From Candidatus Moraniibacteriota bacterium (GTDB lineage: Bacteria; Patescibacteriota; Minisyncoccia; Moranbacterales; GCA-2747515): a DNA stretch of 10,012 nucleotides. This document shows positions 1 to 6,916 of the stretch, piece after piece. The stretch's first letter is position 1, and the number at the start of each line of letters is the position of its first letter. A program made the position numbers and the translations under genes. The notes under the pieces are model-generated. The model was given only the letters and a program-made list of their open reading frames with translations, was not told where the DNA came from and made no database searches. The stretch spans positions 1-10,012 of the forward strand of contig JALWEZ010000149.1 in NCBI GenBank assembly GCA_027039165.1. The letters run 5' to 3'.

Positions 1-122
1 AAGTATTATTGTATTGTATATGATAGACAAAAAATGCAAAACTTCTCAGGTAATTATTTCACTTATTTTAGTAATTTTTATGCATGTTATTTACAATTTT
101 GCAGTAAATATTTTCTAAAGTT

Positions 123-1079
123 TTATTCATCTTTTCCAAAAGATTTAAGTCTATTTTTGTATAATAACTCTTCCGTTAGGGTTCTAGAGTTTTTTACCAT
201 ATCAGCAATCAGAGCAAATATAACAAATTGCAAACCTATAAGAAAAAGAGCTATGGAAGTAAATAAATAATTTCTATTTGCTTCAAGTTTCATTTCAGGT
301 AAATATCTATCTAAAAATAATACAAATGTTAGTGTGCTAAGTCCTATAAGAATAATACCAGGCCAACCAAAAAACTTCATGGGTCTTATGTCTCTAAATG
401 CTTTAATTATTACTCTAGCTGAATTATTTACGTATTTCCAAATAGTTTTTACAACCCTTGATTTTCTACTCGTGTGATAAGTTACATCAATCGGTATCCA
501 TAAAATTCTTAAATTTTTTCCAATAGCATCAATTATTGTCTCTTGTGTGTAAGTAAAGCCAGTAGGTGTATTTAATTTGAGAATTGCTTCTTTGTTGTGT
601 GCTCTAAAACCGCAAGTAAGATCAGCAACTGGATAGCCTAAGGATTTTCCTACAAGCCACGCTCCAATTCTGTTTAACTTATCTTTTATAACAGGGATAT
701 CTTTTGCGGAGTTTTTTGAAAATCTGTCTGCTGAAACTATATCAGCTTTTCCAGAAATTATAGGATCTATAACTTTTTGAATATCATTTGGATTAAATTG
801 ACCATCAGCATCAATATTTACAATTATATCTGCACCGCACCTAACTGCACTATCTCGCATTGTAGAAAACATTTTACCAAGTCCTAAATTTCTACCATGA
901 GAAATTACTATGTGAGCTCCTGCTTTTTTTGCAACTTCTACTGTTTTATCGGTTGAACCATCATCAATGACTTGAATCAATACTTCGGATATTCCCTTAA
1001 AACTTTTAGGAATTCTTTTTATCGTCTTTCCAATGTTTTTTTCTTCGTTTAATGCCGGTAAATTTACTATCAATTTCAT
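123..1079 (-). CDS. Family 2 glycosyltransferase, polyprenyl-phosphate type, with two C-terminal membrane helices
   Basis: Predicted inner-membrane GT2 enzyme that transfers a sugar from a nucleotide donor to a lipid carrier (dolichyl/undecaprenyl-phosphate glycosyltransferase, GtrB/ArnC-like). Seen: the N-terminal strand LIVNLPALNEE, the nucleotide-binding VIDDGSTD around residues 38-44, the metal-binding DAD of NIDADGQ at about 90-92, and a C-terminal region with two hydrophobic helices (about 236-258 and 272-298), followed by a charged tail. About 318 residues is normal for this family. The frame is open to a TTG at 1104-1106, but the ATG at 1079 places the canonical first strand at the N-terminus, so I prefer it. 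No SD precedes either start. The neighbouring nucleotide-sugar dehydrogenase supports a role in surface glycan synthesis. The sugar and acceptor cannot be told from sequence. Family certain, substrate open. Confidence 0.9.
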   Translation of the reverse strand: MKLIVNLPALNEEKNIGKTIKRIPKSFKGISEVLIQVIDDGSTDKTVEVAKKAGAHIVISHGRNLGLGKMFSTMRDSAVRCGADIIVNIDADGQFNPNDIQKVIDPIISGKADIVSADRFSKNSAKDIPVIKDKLNRIGAWLVGKSLGYPVADLTCGFRAHNKEAILKLNTPTGFTYTQETIIDAIGKNLRILWIPIDVTYHTSRKSRVVKTIWKYVNNSARVIIKAFRDIRPMKFFGWPGIILIGLSTLTFVLFLDRYLPEMKLEANRNYLFTSIALFLIGLQFVIFALIADMVKNSRTLTEELLYKNRLKSFGKDE

Positions 1080-1085
1080 ATACAA

Positions 1086-1128
1086 ATTATAAAAATTTAT
1101 TTTCAATCCATGTGTTGCTTATATTATA
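1086..1128 (-). promoter_or_regulatory. Candidate -10 elements for the glycosyltransferase gene
   Basis: On the minus strand two TATAAT hexamers lie between the upstream terminator and the gene, at 1123-1128 and 1086-1091. Neither has a convincing -35 at 16-18 bp. The second ends only 6 nt before the ATG at 1079, so if used it would give an essentially leaderless mRNA. In a genome this AT-rich TATAAT occurs by chance, so this is weak evidence. A promoter is expected here, because a terminator lies immediately upstream. Confidence 0.35.
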
Positions 1129-1140
1129 CATCTTTTTGCT

Positions 1141-1179
1141 AATAATAAAAGACATACCAAAAATTAATTAGTATGTCTT
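1141..1179 (-). terminator. Rho-independent terminator of the nucleotide-sugar dehydrogenase gene
   Basis: Nine-base-pair perfect inverted repeat (1149-1157 with 1171-1179, 13-nt loop) starting 20 nt after the stop codon of the minus-strand dehydrogenase gene. On that strand it is followed by a T-rich tract, TTTTATTATT (1150-1141, overlapping the stem end). Position and shape fit an intrinsic terminator that separates this gene from the downstream glycosyltransferase. Confidence 0.75.
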
Positions 1180-1198
1180 CTTGTATGTTTTACTAGAA

Positions 1199-2479
1199 TC
1201 AACGACCAATTCCACGGTAAATAACATTATTTTTTTCTATATCAGATTTATCTAAGGCATTTTTACCATCTATTATAATTTTTATATTGTTTTCTTGTAG
1301 TAGTTTACCATCGATAATCTCAAACTCTCTATGATTCGTTATAAGTATAATAGCTTCAGATTTTTCTAATAAGTCGTTTAAGCAATCACAACTCGATTTT
1401 TCTTTTAGATGAGGATCAAAAGTGTGTATAACTGCACCTAACTCTTTTAATAGTCTCTCTATTACATAAAATGGAGATTCTCTATCGTCATCTACATTTG
1501 ATTTATAAGCTATACCTAGTAAACCAATATTCACGCCATTTACAGGAAGTTTTATTTTATTTAAAGCTCTTTGAAGTTTCTTTATAGTGTAGCTAGGCAT
1601 GGAATTGTTTATATTTCTAGAATTTCTCAAGAATTTATGATCAAAACCAACTTGCTTCGCCTTTTCTATTAGATAATAAGGATCAACAGGTATGCAGTGT
1701 CCACCTATTCCACATGAAGGATAATGAGGCATAAAAGCAAAGGGCTTTGTAGCAGCGCCATCTATTACATCTTTTACATCAATATTTAGAGCATCAAATG
1801 ATTTAGCAAGTTCATTTACAAAAGCTATATTTATATCTCTAAATGAGTTCTCTACTACTTTACAAGCTTCAGCTTCACGGATGTGTTTCATGGGACGAAT
1901 TTCACCATCAATTATTGATCTATAAAATTCAAGAGCAATACTTAAACCTTTTTGACTAAAAGCACCCAAAACTCTAGGGATATTTGTAACATTCCATACA
2001 GGATCACCTGGATTTATTCTTTCGGGGCAATGAGCGATAAATACATCACTACCTACTTTAAAACCAGCTTTTTCAAATATAGGTTTAACAACATCTTCAG
2101 AAACTCCAGGATTAACAGTAGATTCAAGGACTATTAAAGCACCTTTTTTTATATGGGTAGCAGCTGTCTGACAAGCTCCTTCGACTGGCTTTAAATTTGG
2201 TTTGTATAATGCGTCAACTGGAGTAGGAACACAGATAAGTACTATATCAGCATCACTTATTTCTTCTGCATTAGAAGTTGCTTTTATGGGAAATTTTGGA
2301 AGGTTTTCATATAAGTATTCTTCTTCTATAGGAGAAATGCCTTTATTTATCAGTTCAATTTTTTTTTCGTCTCTTTCTAATCCGATAACTTCATAACCCT
2401 TTTCTTTCGCTCTTACAGCAAGCGGAAGTCCTACATAACCAAGTCCAATGACTGCAACAGTTTTTATTAAATTATTCAT
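1199..2479 (-). CDS. UDP-N-acetylhexosamine-type nucleotide-sugar 6-dehydrogenase (WecC/WbpA-like)
   Basis: Cytosolic NAD-dependent enzyme that oxidises C6 of a UDP-sugar twice to give a uronic acid. Seen: N-terminal Rossmann motif GLGYVGLP at 12-19; ESTVNPG at 119-125; HCPERINPG at 150-158; the central helix with Lys207 and Asn211 (EACKVVENSFRDIN); the catalytic cysteine Cys262 in GGHCIPVDPYYL; and a C-terminal UDP-binding domain with GIAYKSNVDDDRESP. The HCIPVDPYYL form is typical of UDP-GlcNAc/UDP-ManNAc dehydrogenases; UDP-glucose dehydrogenases usually carry GGSCFPKD. The 426-residue length is normal. The ATG start has no SD. The stop is TGA, with TAG two codons further on. It probably supplies an N-acetylhexosaminuronate donor for surface polysaccharide, in keeping with the neighbouring glycosyltransferase. 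The exact epimer (GlcNAc or ManNAc) is not resolved. Confidence 0.93.
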   Translation of the reverse strand: MNNLIKTVAVIGLGYVGLPLAVRAKEKGYEVIGLERDEKKIELINKGISPIEEEYLYENLPKFPIKATSNAEEISDADIVLICVPTPVDALYKPNLKPVEGACQTAATHIKKGALIVLESTVNPGVSEDVVKPIFEKAGFKVGSDVFIAHCPERINPGDPVWNVTNIPRVLGAFSQKGLSIALEFYRSIIDGEIRPMKHIREAEACKVVENSFRDINIAFVNELAKSFDALNIDVKDVIDGAATKPFAFMPHYPSCGIGGHCIPVDPYYLIEKAKQVGFDHKFLRNSRNINNSMPSYTIKKLQRALNKIKLPVNGVNIGLLGIAYKSNVDDDRESPFYVIERLLKELGAVIHTFDPHLKEKSSCDCLNDLLEKSEAIILITNHREFEIIDGKLLQENNIKIIIDGKNALDKSDIEKNNVIYRGIGR

Positions 2480-2514
2480 TTTTTGAAAATAATATTTAAT
2501 GCATAGTATTAAGC

Positions 2515-2543
2515 ATTATACACTAAATATTTATATAAGTTAA
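2515..2543 (-). promoter_or_regulatory. Sigma-70-type promoter of the nucleotide-sugar dehydrogenase gene (proximal)
   Basis: Minus strand: -35 TTAACT (2543-2538), 17-bp spacer, -10 TATAAT (2520-2515). Predicted start near 2508 would leave a leader of about 29 nt before the ATG at 2479. Good -10 and correct spacing; the -35 matches 4 of 6 consensus positions. Confidence 0.6.
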
Positions 2544-2567
2544 AATTTAATTTCTCACCACTTATTA

Positions 2568-2595
2568 ATTATACATGATATTAGGTATTTATCAA
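2568..2595 (-). promoter_or_regulatory. Second, upstream sigma-70-type promoter candidate for the dehydrogenase gene
   Basis: Minus strand: -35 TTGATA (2595-2590), 16-bp spacer, -10 TATAAT (2573-2568). The hexamers match consensus better than those of the proximal promoter. Its -35 lies inside the inverted repeat at 2581-2606, so that repeat could either act as an operator or belong to the end of the upstream transcript. Confidence 0.45.
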
Positions 2596-2606
2596 TAAAA
2601 ACCTAA
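2581..2606. repeat. Near-palindromic dyad TTAGGT...ACCTAA
   Basis: TTAGGT (2581-2586) and ACCTAA (2601-2606) form a perfect 6-bp inverted repeat, and the interior (ATTTATCAATAAAA) continues the symmetry apart from one mismatched pair. It lies between the pseudouridine synthase gene and the dehydrogenase gene and overlaps the -35 of a promoter candidate. The same TTAGGT/ACCTAAGAA words occur at 7368-7391. Confidence 0.5.
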
Positions 2607-2627
2607 GAAAAAGCTTTATTTTTTCTT
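2597..2627 (-). terminator. Possible weak terminator of the pseudouridine synthase gene
   Basis: An 8-bp inverted repeat, AAGAAAAA (2605-2612) with TTTTTCTT (2620-2627), 7-nt loop, spans the stop codon of the minus-strand gene and is followed on that strand by a TTTTT run (2601-2597). The stem has only one G-C pair, so it is weak; the next dyad (2581-2606) could add to it. Confidence 0.35.
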
Positions 2628-3629
2628 TAATATATCATCAAAATATTTAGGTAATTCAGTTTCATATGAAAAACTTTGTCCATCTAAATCAAAAGATAAT
2701 TTTTTGGAGTGTAAATAGAAAGTGTGTAGTACATCTGGATTAAGACTTTTGAATAATTTCTGATTTAATTCTTTAAAGTCTTTTGTTTCATATTTAACAT
2801 CACCAACTATCGGAGTGCCAATATATCTCATATGTACTCTTATTTGATGCATTCTGCCAGTTTTTGGACTTGCTTCGATTATAGAAATAACTGGTGAAAA
2901 AGATTCTTTATTAAATGTGGAACTTTTTCTTTTTGATAAAATACCAGATTCAAATGAATCTATAGTCTTATAATTAGTAATAGCCTCTTTAACCTCACCT
3001 TTAAAATTTCCAGAATTATTCAAAACAACCTTTTGTCTAGTGTATCCCATCGCTCTAGCAATTGGTGCGTTTATTTCACCAATTAGTTCTTTAGGTTGTC
3101 CCCATACAAATGTGATATAAGTTTTATTTATTTGTCTATTAGAAAATTTTTCCTTCAGTAAGTCAAACGTTTTTTGGTTTTTTGCAATAACCATTAAACC
3201 TGATGTGTACTTATCTAATCTATGCACAATCCCAGGTCTAAGTTCATCATCTCCAACGTTTTTTATCTCAGGGTATCTAGTTATAAGTGCATTAGTTATC
3301 GTATATTCTTTTTCTATTGTACTAGGATGCACTTGAATTCCTCGTTCTTTGTTTAGAATCAAAAAATTATTATTTTCAAATATTATATCCAAAGGTATAT
3401 TTTCATTTGGTACAAGTCCGGTTATCTGCTTCTGTATTTTTTTTATTATTATTTCATCACCTACTTCTAATTTATAACTTGGCTTTTGAACTTTATTGTT
3501 GCAAGTTATATCTCCATTTTTCATTGCTCGAACCACATCACCTCTTGAAAAAGATGATAATTTTTTTGATAGAAAAGAATCTATTCTTTTGCCAGATTCT
3601 TCACTAGTTATTGTGTATGTTTTATTCAT
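2616..3629 (-). CDS. RluA/RluD-family large-subunit rRNA pseudouridine synthase
   Basis: Converts specific uridines of 23S rRNA to pseudouridine during ribosome assembly. Seen: an N-terminal S4 RNA-binding domain (about residues 12-62, GKRIDSFLSKKL through KLEVGDEI); the pseudouridine synthase catalytic motif HRLDKYTSGLMVIAK at 136-150, with the invariant aspartate Asp139; and the C-terminal RMHQIRVHMRYIG/PIVGD motif at about 259-277. The 337-residue length and domain order are those of RluD. An insert of about 15-20 residues rich in Ser/Lys/Phe lies near 225-245. RluD and RluC share this architecture, so the exact target uridines are not assigned. The ATG at 3629 begins right before the S4 domain, has no SD, and lies only 11 nt after a TATAAT box. 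Confidence 0.92.
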   Translation of the reverse strand: MNKTYTITSEESGKRIDSFLSKKLSSFSRGDVVRAMKNGDITCNNKVQKPSYKLEVGDEIIIKKIQKQITGLVPNENIPLDIIFENNNFLILNKERGIQVHPSTIEKEYTITNALITRYPEIKNVGDDELRPGIVHRLDKYTSGLMVIAKNQKTFDLLKEKFSNRQINKTYITFVWGQPKELIGEINAPIARAMGYTRQKVVLNNSGNFKGEVKEAITNYKTIDSFESGILSKRKSSTFNKESFSPVISIIEASPKTGRMHQIRVHMRYIGTPIVGDVKYETKDFKELNQKLFKSLNPDVLHTFYLHSKKLSFDLDGQSFSYETELPKYFDDILKKK

Positions 3630-3640
3630 ATATTAACTTT

Positions 3641-3670
3641 ATTATACTTTCGTAAGTTTTACAAGCCCAA
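3641..3670 (-). promoter_or_regulatory. Candidate promoter of the pseudouridine synthase gene, almost leaderless
   Basis: Minus strand: TTGGGC (3670-3665), 18-bp spacer, TATAAT (3646-3641). The predicted start near 3634 leaves a leader of only about 5 nt before the ATG at 3629. The -10 is consensus and the -35 weak. Confidence 0.45.
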
Positions 3671-3710
3671 ATTTAAAATATAAACTTTCAATTTAATTCA
3701 AATTTTGCTA

Positions 3711-3739
3711 TTGATTAGAAATAAATGAGATGATATTAT
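3711..3739 (+). promoter_or_regulatory. Promoter of the DUF3048 lipoprotein (and probably holA), extended -10
   Basis: Plus strand: TTGATT (3711-3716), 17-bp spacer, TATTAT (3734-3739) preceded by TG at 3731-3732, giving an extended -10 (TGATATTAT). The predicted start is near 3746, leaving about 36 nt of leader. An AGGA at 3752-3755 is too far (26 nt) from the ATG to act as its SD. Confidence 0.6.
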
Positions 3740-3781
3740 AGATTAGGTAATAGGATGTAAAATAAATAATATATTAAATTT

Positions 3782-4993
3782 ATGAATAAATTTTTAAGTA
3801 TAGGAGTTTTGTCATTTGCTTTTGTGATTTTACTCTCTGGATGTGGTAAAAAAGAGGAAAAGAAACTTGATGTAGCACCTAAAAAACAAGTCCCTCAGAC
3901 AAAAAAAGTAAATTATATTCCTTATAATTTGCCAAGTGATGCTTCAAAGATTACTGGACTTTCTTGTCCAAATAGAAATAAGAGGCCACTGGCTATAATG
4001 TATTCCGGTGATAAGTCTGCTCGGAAGTATTTTGCTAATTTATCACAAGCTGATTTTGTCTTGGAAATGCCTCACAGACCAATGCATGGACAACCTAGGC
4101 TTATGGGGGTGTTTCAATGCAATGAACCAGAAATAGTGGGACCTATGCGTAGTGGGCGTGTTGATCATATGTCTGTTGCGGATTCTTTGGATGCTGTATT
4201 TGTGCCGTGGGGAGGCTCTAGTGTAACCAAAGCTTTTATGAAAAGAAATATAGTAGATCATATTGATTGTAATGGAGAAGTTGCTCCTGCGGGAGGTGAT
4301 GCATGTTTTAGAAGAAGTGGACCTATGAGTCAGTTGGAAAAAGCTTCTACTAGTGTGCCAAAACTTAGAGAAGTTGCAAAAAAGGCAGGATTTGAAAGAG
4401 AGTCTAAAATGGAAGGATTTCCTCATCAAGGTGAATTAGAAAAATCAAAAAGACCAAATTACGGAAAGCTTGTAGTTAAATTTCAAGATCCCTATAGAGT
4501 AACTTATGAGTATGATAAGGAGACAAATTCATACAAAAGATTTATCTTTGGAGCACCAGACATAGATTATGCGACAAAAAAGCAATACGCTCCAAAAAAC
4601 CTCATAACAATAATTACAAAAAAAGAAGCATGGTATTCTCAGAAAGATTATAAAGCAGAAGGACTTGAAGATCCATGGCTTGGTGTAGATCCAGCACACA
4701 AAAAGAGGGATAATGGAGGTTATCCAAATATGCAACTAGGTGATCCATGGTTTGATACTGTTTTTGAAGGAAAAGCTCGGATATTTATGAATGGTCAAGA
4801 AATTAAAGGTACTTGGAAAAAGGAAAAAGGAGTAGGGAAAGGATTTAAATTTTATGACAAAGATGGAAACGAAGTACATTTTGTACCAGGGCAAATTTGG
4901 ATGCATGTTTTGGGACATGATAAACATGTAAGTTATGAGGATGAACAGGAGCATTTAGAAAAAGCAAAAAAACTAAATCCTACTCAGAAATAA
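3782..4993 (+). CDS. DUF3048-family lipoprotein
   Basis: Predicted secreted lipoprotein of unknown biochemical role (DUF3048; YerB is the Bacillus relative). Seen: a lipoprotein signal peptide with lipobox LLSGC and acylated Cys21; a short Lys/Glu-rich linker to about residue 45; an N-terminal DUF3048 domain (about 60-195) with NKRPLAIMYSGD, LSQADFVLEMP, EIVGPMRSGR and DAVFVPWGGSS; and a C-terminal domain (about 225-385) with PKNLITIITKK, NGQEIKGTWKK and FVPGQIWMHVLG. The 403-residue length fits a full-length member. The protein should sit on the outer face of the cytoplasmic membrane. The ATG follows an A/T-rich leader without a usable SD. holA begins 20 nt after the stop with no terminator between, so the two are probably cotranscribed. 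The family is recognised; its function is not established here. Confidence 0.88.
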   Translation: MNKFLSIGVLSFAFVILLSGCGKKEEKKLDVAPKKQVPQTKKVNYIPYNLPSDASKITGLSCPNRNKRPLAIMYSGDKSARKYFANLSQADFVLEMPHRPMHGQPRLMGVFQCNEPEIVGPMRSGRVDHMSVADSLDAVFVPWGGSSVTKAFMKRNIVDHIDCNGEVAPAGGDACFRRSGPMSQLEKASTSVPKLREVAKKAGFERESKMEGFPHQGELEKSKRPNYGKLVVKFQDPYRVTYEYDKETNSYKRFIFGAPDIDYATKKQYAPKNLITIITKKEAWYSQKDYKAEGLEDPWLGVDPAHKKRDNGGYPNMQLGDPWFDTVFEGKARIFMNGQEIKGTWKKEKGVGKGFKFYDKDGNEVHFVPGQIWMHVLGHDKHVSYEDEQEHLEKAKKLNPTQK

Positions 4994-5013
4994 TTAAATT
5001 CTAAAGTTTGTGT

Positions 5014-5958
5014 ATGATAACGTTTTTGTATGGAAAAGAAGAATTTGAGTTATCTAATAAATTACATGAGCTAACTTCAGAATTTTTGAAAAGTAGTCAA
5101 AATGGAAGTAGTTTTGAATTAGTTGATTTTTCAGAAGACAACGCGCAGAACTTTGGGAGTTTATTAAATTCTCAAGGTTTGTTTTCTGCTAAAAAGATGA
5201 TTGTGGTCAAAAACGTGTTTTCTGACACACAAGCTGAGCAACAGAGAAAGATAAAAGAAATTTTGTCAAAGGTTGATACTAAAGATGATATAATTATTTA
5301 TGAAAATTCTGAACCGCGTAAAAATTCTGTTTTATTTAAATGGCTTATTTCTCAGTCTGAAAAAGTTTATAAATACGATGAGTTAGATGGGTATCAGCTC
5401 AAAAAGTGGATTACACAAAAAGTGGATTTGCTTGACACAAGTATTTCGCACCAAGCACTAGAATTTTTAATTTTGTCTGTGGGGAATAATTTGTTTAAAT
5501 TATTCTCTGAAATAGAAAAACTTGTAAATTATGTCAGTGGCAGAGAAATTCAGAAAGAAGATGTGGAGATATTGGTGCACGCAGAGGTAAATGCTAGTAT
5601 TTTTGAAACTGTAGAGGATTTAGTTTCAAGAGATAGGACAAAAGCTCTTTTGAGCTTCAAAAAACAAATTGCTTCAGGGGATAATCCAAATAAAATTCAC
5701 GCTATGTATGTTTATCAGATAAGAACTTTGATTATGGTTTTGGGCGAACATGAAAGGGGAATTAGAAATAATTTAGATATAGCAAAATCTACAAAACTTC
5801 ACCCGTTTGTAGTAAAAAAAGCTTTGAGTGTGCTTGGTAGTGTTGATAAAGAGAGATTATTTAGAGCTCATAATCAATTACTTGAAATTTATAGAAAAGC
5901 AAAAGTTGGACAATTTGATACAGAAACTGCTCTTGAGATGTTTGTGCTAGGATTTTGA
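5014..5958 (+). CDS. holA: DNA polymerase III delta subunit
   Basis: Delta subunit of the clamp-loader complex; it opens the beta sliding clamp during DNA replication. Seen: the N-terminal ITFLYGKEEFELSNK (the usual YGxDxF opening of HolA), GLFSAKKMIVVKNV at about 53-66, the acidic DDIIIYENSEPRK segment, the helical middle region with GYQLKKWI and NNLFKLFSEIEKLVNY, and a C-terminal collar ending TETALEMFVLGF. The 314-residue length is typical. The frame is open from a TTG two codons earlier (5008), but the ATG at 5014 gives the family-typical N-terminus. No SD is visible. It follows the DUF3048 lipoprotein gene closely. It ends in TGA; an extended -10 promoter for the next gene begins at the end of its coding sequence. 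Confidence 0.9.
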   Translation: MITFLYGKEEFELSNKLHELTSEFLKSSQNGSSFELVDFSEDNAQNFGSLLNSQGLFSAKKMIVVKNVFSDTQAEQQRKIKEILSKVDTKDDIIIYENSEPRKNSVLFKWLISQSEKVYKYDELDGYQLKKWITQKVDLLDTSISHQALEFLILSVGNNLFKLFSEIEKLVNYVSGREIQKEDVEILVHAEVNASIFETVEDLVSRDRTKALLSFKKQIASGDNPNKIHAMYVYQIRTLIMVLGEHERGIRNNLDIAKSTKLHPFVVKKALSVLGSVDKERLFRAHNQLLEIYRKAKVGQFDTETALEMFVLGF

Positions 5959-5970
5959 ACGTGATATAAT
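5942..5970 (+). promoter_or_regulatory. Extended -10 promoter of the transglutaminase-like gene
   Basis: TTGTGC (5942-5947), 17-bp spacer, TATAAT (5965-5970) with TG at 5962-5963, a complete TGnTATAAT extended -10. The -35 lies inside the last codons of holA. The predicted start near 5977 leaves about 20 nt of leader. No terminator is visible between holA and this promoter. Confidence 0.6.
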
Positions 5971-5996
5971 GCAACTATAACTTTATTTTAATCAGA

Positions 5997-6905
5997 ATGA
6001 ATAAAAAAATCTTAAATCATTATTTAGAGCTTAGTAGTTTTACTAATCCGGGATGTTACAAAGAATTTTTACAAAAAAATCTTCCAAATGATGTTAGAGA
6101 AATTGGTAACTTAGTTTGTCATCAAGTTATACATAGCACAACTCTCAAAGCAGGTAATACAAAAACAAATAAAGATTTGCGTTATGGGGATATAGATAAA
6201 TTTCCATGGCATAGATTAAGATGTGATGATGATGTGTTACCTACAGCAGTTTCGATGATTGCTGAATTGCTACGACTTGATGATAGAGGATTTATAAAAG
6301 ACAGAAATGTGGAGGATAAAATCGTTGTTACATGTCGCTACGTTGCGGTTTTAATGGCGTCAATTTTGAAATCAAAAGGTGTTCCTTGTAGAGTGAGATC
6401 TGGATTTGCGCCATATTTTCATAATAATAGCGGTGATCATTGGATAAATCAATACTGGGATAAAGATCAAGAAAGATGGATTACTTTTGATGCTGATGCA
6501 TTTTTCGATGAGTCTATTGGATTTGATCAGTTTGATATACCTTATGAGAAATTTGATTGGGTAGCAAATACATGGCTTGGAATTAGACAAGGTAAATTAA
6601 ATGCTAATAATTTTGTTAACGCAGGAGGATTTAAAGGATTAATGCCGGTTCTTTGGGCAATTTTTTATGATTTTCATAGTTTAATGAATAATGAAATTCT
6701 TTATCTGCAAATTCCATACTACATTGCGGATAAATTTGAAAAATTAACGGAAAAAGATTTCAAGGAAATTGATGAATTAGCTGAATTAATGATAGAACCA
6801 GATGAAAACTTTGATAAATTAGTTCATATTTGGAATACAAAGAAAAAATTTAGAATTTTAAATAGTCCACTTATAGATGATGATAGTCACGTTAAGTGGA
6901 AATAA
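5997..6905 (+). CDS. Transglutaminase-like (papain-fold) cysteine enzyme
   Basis: Predicted cytosolic protein with a transglutaminase-like core, a papain-fold family including peptidases, amidases and transglutaminases. Seen: a Cys-His-Asp set in the expected order and spacing. Cys113 lies in VTCRYVAVLMASILKSKG at the start of the core helix, followed by VPCRVRSGFAPYF; His148 is in DHWINQYW; Asp165 is in WITFDAD. A roughly 105-residue N-terminal helical region and a 120-residue C-terminal region (MPVLWAIFYDFHSLMNNEI and an acidic end) match no family I recognise. No signal peptide or clear membrane helix. The ATG at 5997 lacks a good SD. It stands just upstream of a small VOC-fold gene (possible overlap), so the pair probably forms one unit. 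The substrate is unknown; the fold assignment is fairly sure, the reaction is not. Confidence 0.78.
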   Translation: MNKKILNHYLELSSFTNPGCYKEFLQKNLPNDVREIGNLVCHQVIHSTTLKAGNTKTNKDLRYGDIDKFPWHRLRCDDDVLPTAVSMIAELLRLDDRGFIKDRNVEDKIVVTCRYVAVLMASILKSKGVPCRVRSGFAPYFHNNSGDHWINQYWDKDQERWITFDADAFFDESIGFDQFDIPYEKFDWVANTWLGIRQGKLNANNFVNAGGFKGLMPVLWAIFYDFHSLMNNEILYLQIPYYIADKFEKLTEKDFKEIDELAELMIEPDENFDKLVHIWNTKKKFRILNSPLIDDDSHVKWK

Positions 6906-6916
6906 CATTTAAATAT

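Noticed and set aside
1..39. Minus-strand frame open from a TTG at 39 to the left edge, hydrophobic (LHFLSIIYNTIIL)
   Set aside because: Only 13 codons, rare start codon and no SD. It could be the beginning of a membrane protein downstream of the glycosyltransferase, but too little is visible to call.
88..115. 7-bp inverted repeat TATTTAC/GTAAATA with TTTTCT after it on the plus strand
   Set aside because: The stem has only one G-C pair and the T-rich side faces the wrong way to terminate the minus-strand glycosyltransferase. Chance repeats of this size are common at this composition.
1..270. Plus-strand frame open from the first base to 270 (with an ATG at 34)
   Set aside because: It runs antisense through 148 bp of the glycosyltransferase gene, has no SD or family features, and its composition is that of low-complexity AT-rich shadow sequence.
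4043..4954. Three minus-strand ORFs (128, 68 and 72 residues) opposite the DUF3048 gene
   Set aside because: All lie within the well-supported lipoprotein coding sequence, have no recognisable motifs and are rich in residues typical of reverse-strand shadows.
1199..5958. Reassignment of TGA to glycine (Absconditabacteria/Gracilibacteria-type code)
   Set aside because: TGA ends the dehydrogenase and holA genes at family-typical C-termini, and no in-frame TGA occurs inside any recognised gene. A recoded genome would have many. In both genes another stop follows within a few codons, so the two stops alone would not settle it, but the empty interiors do.
6896..6916. GTG start of the VOC-like gene overlapping the transglutaminase gene
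   Set aside because: It adds MEITFKY before the expected first strand; the ATG at 6917 fits the VOC fold better. It is not excluded.
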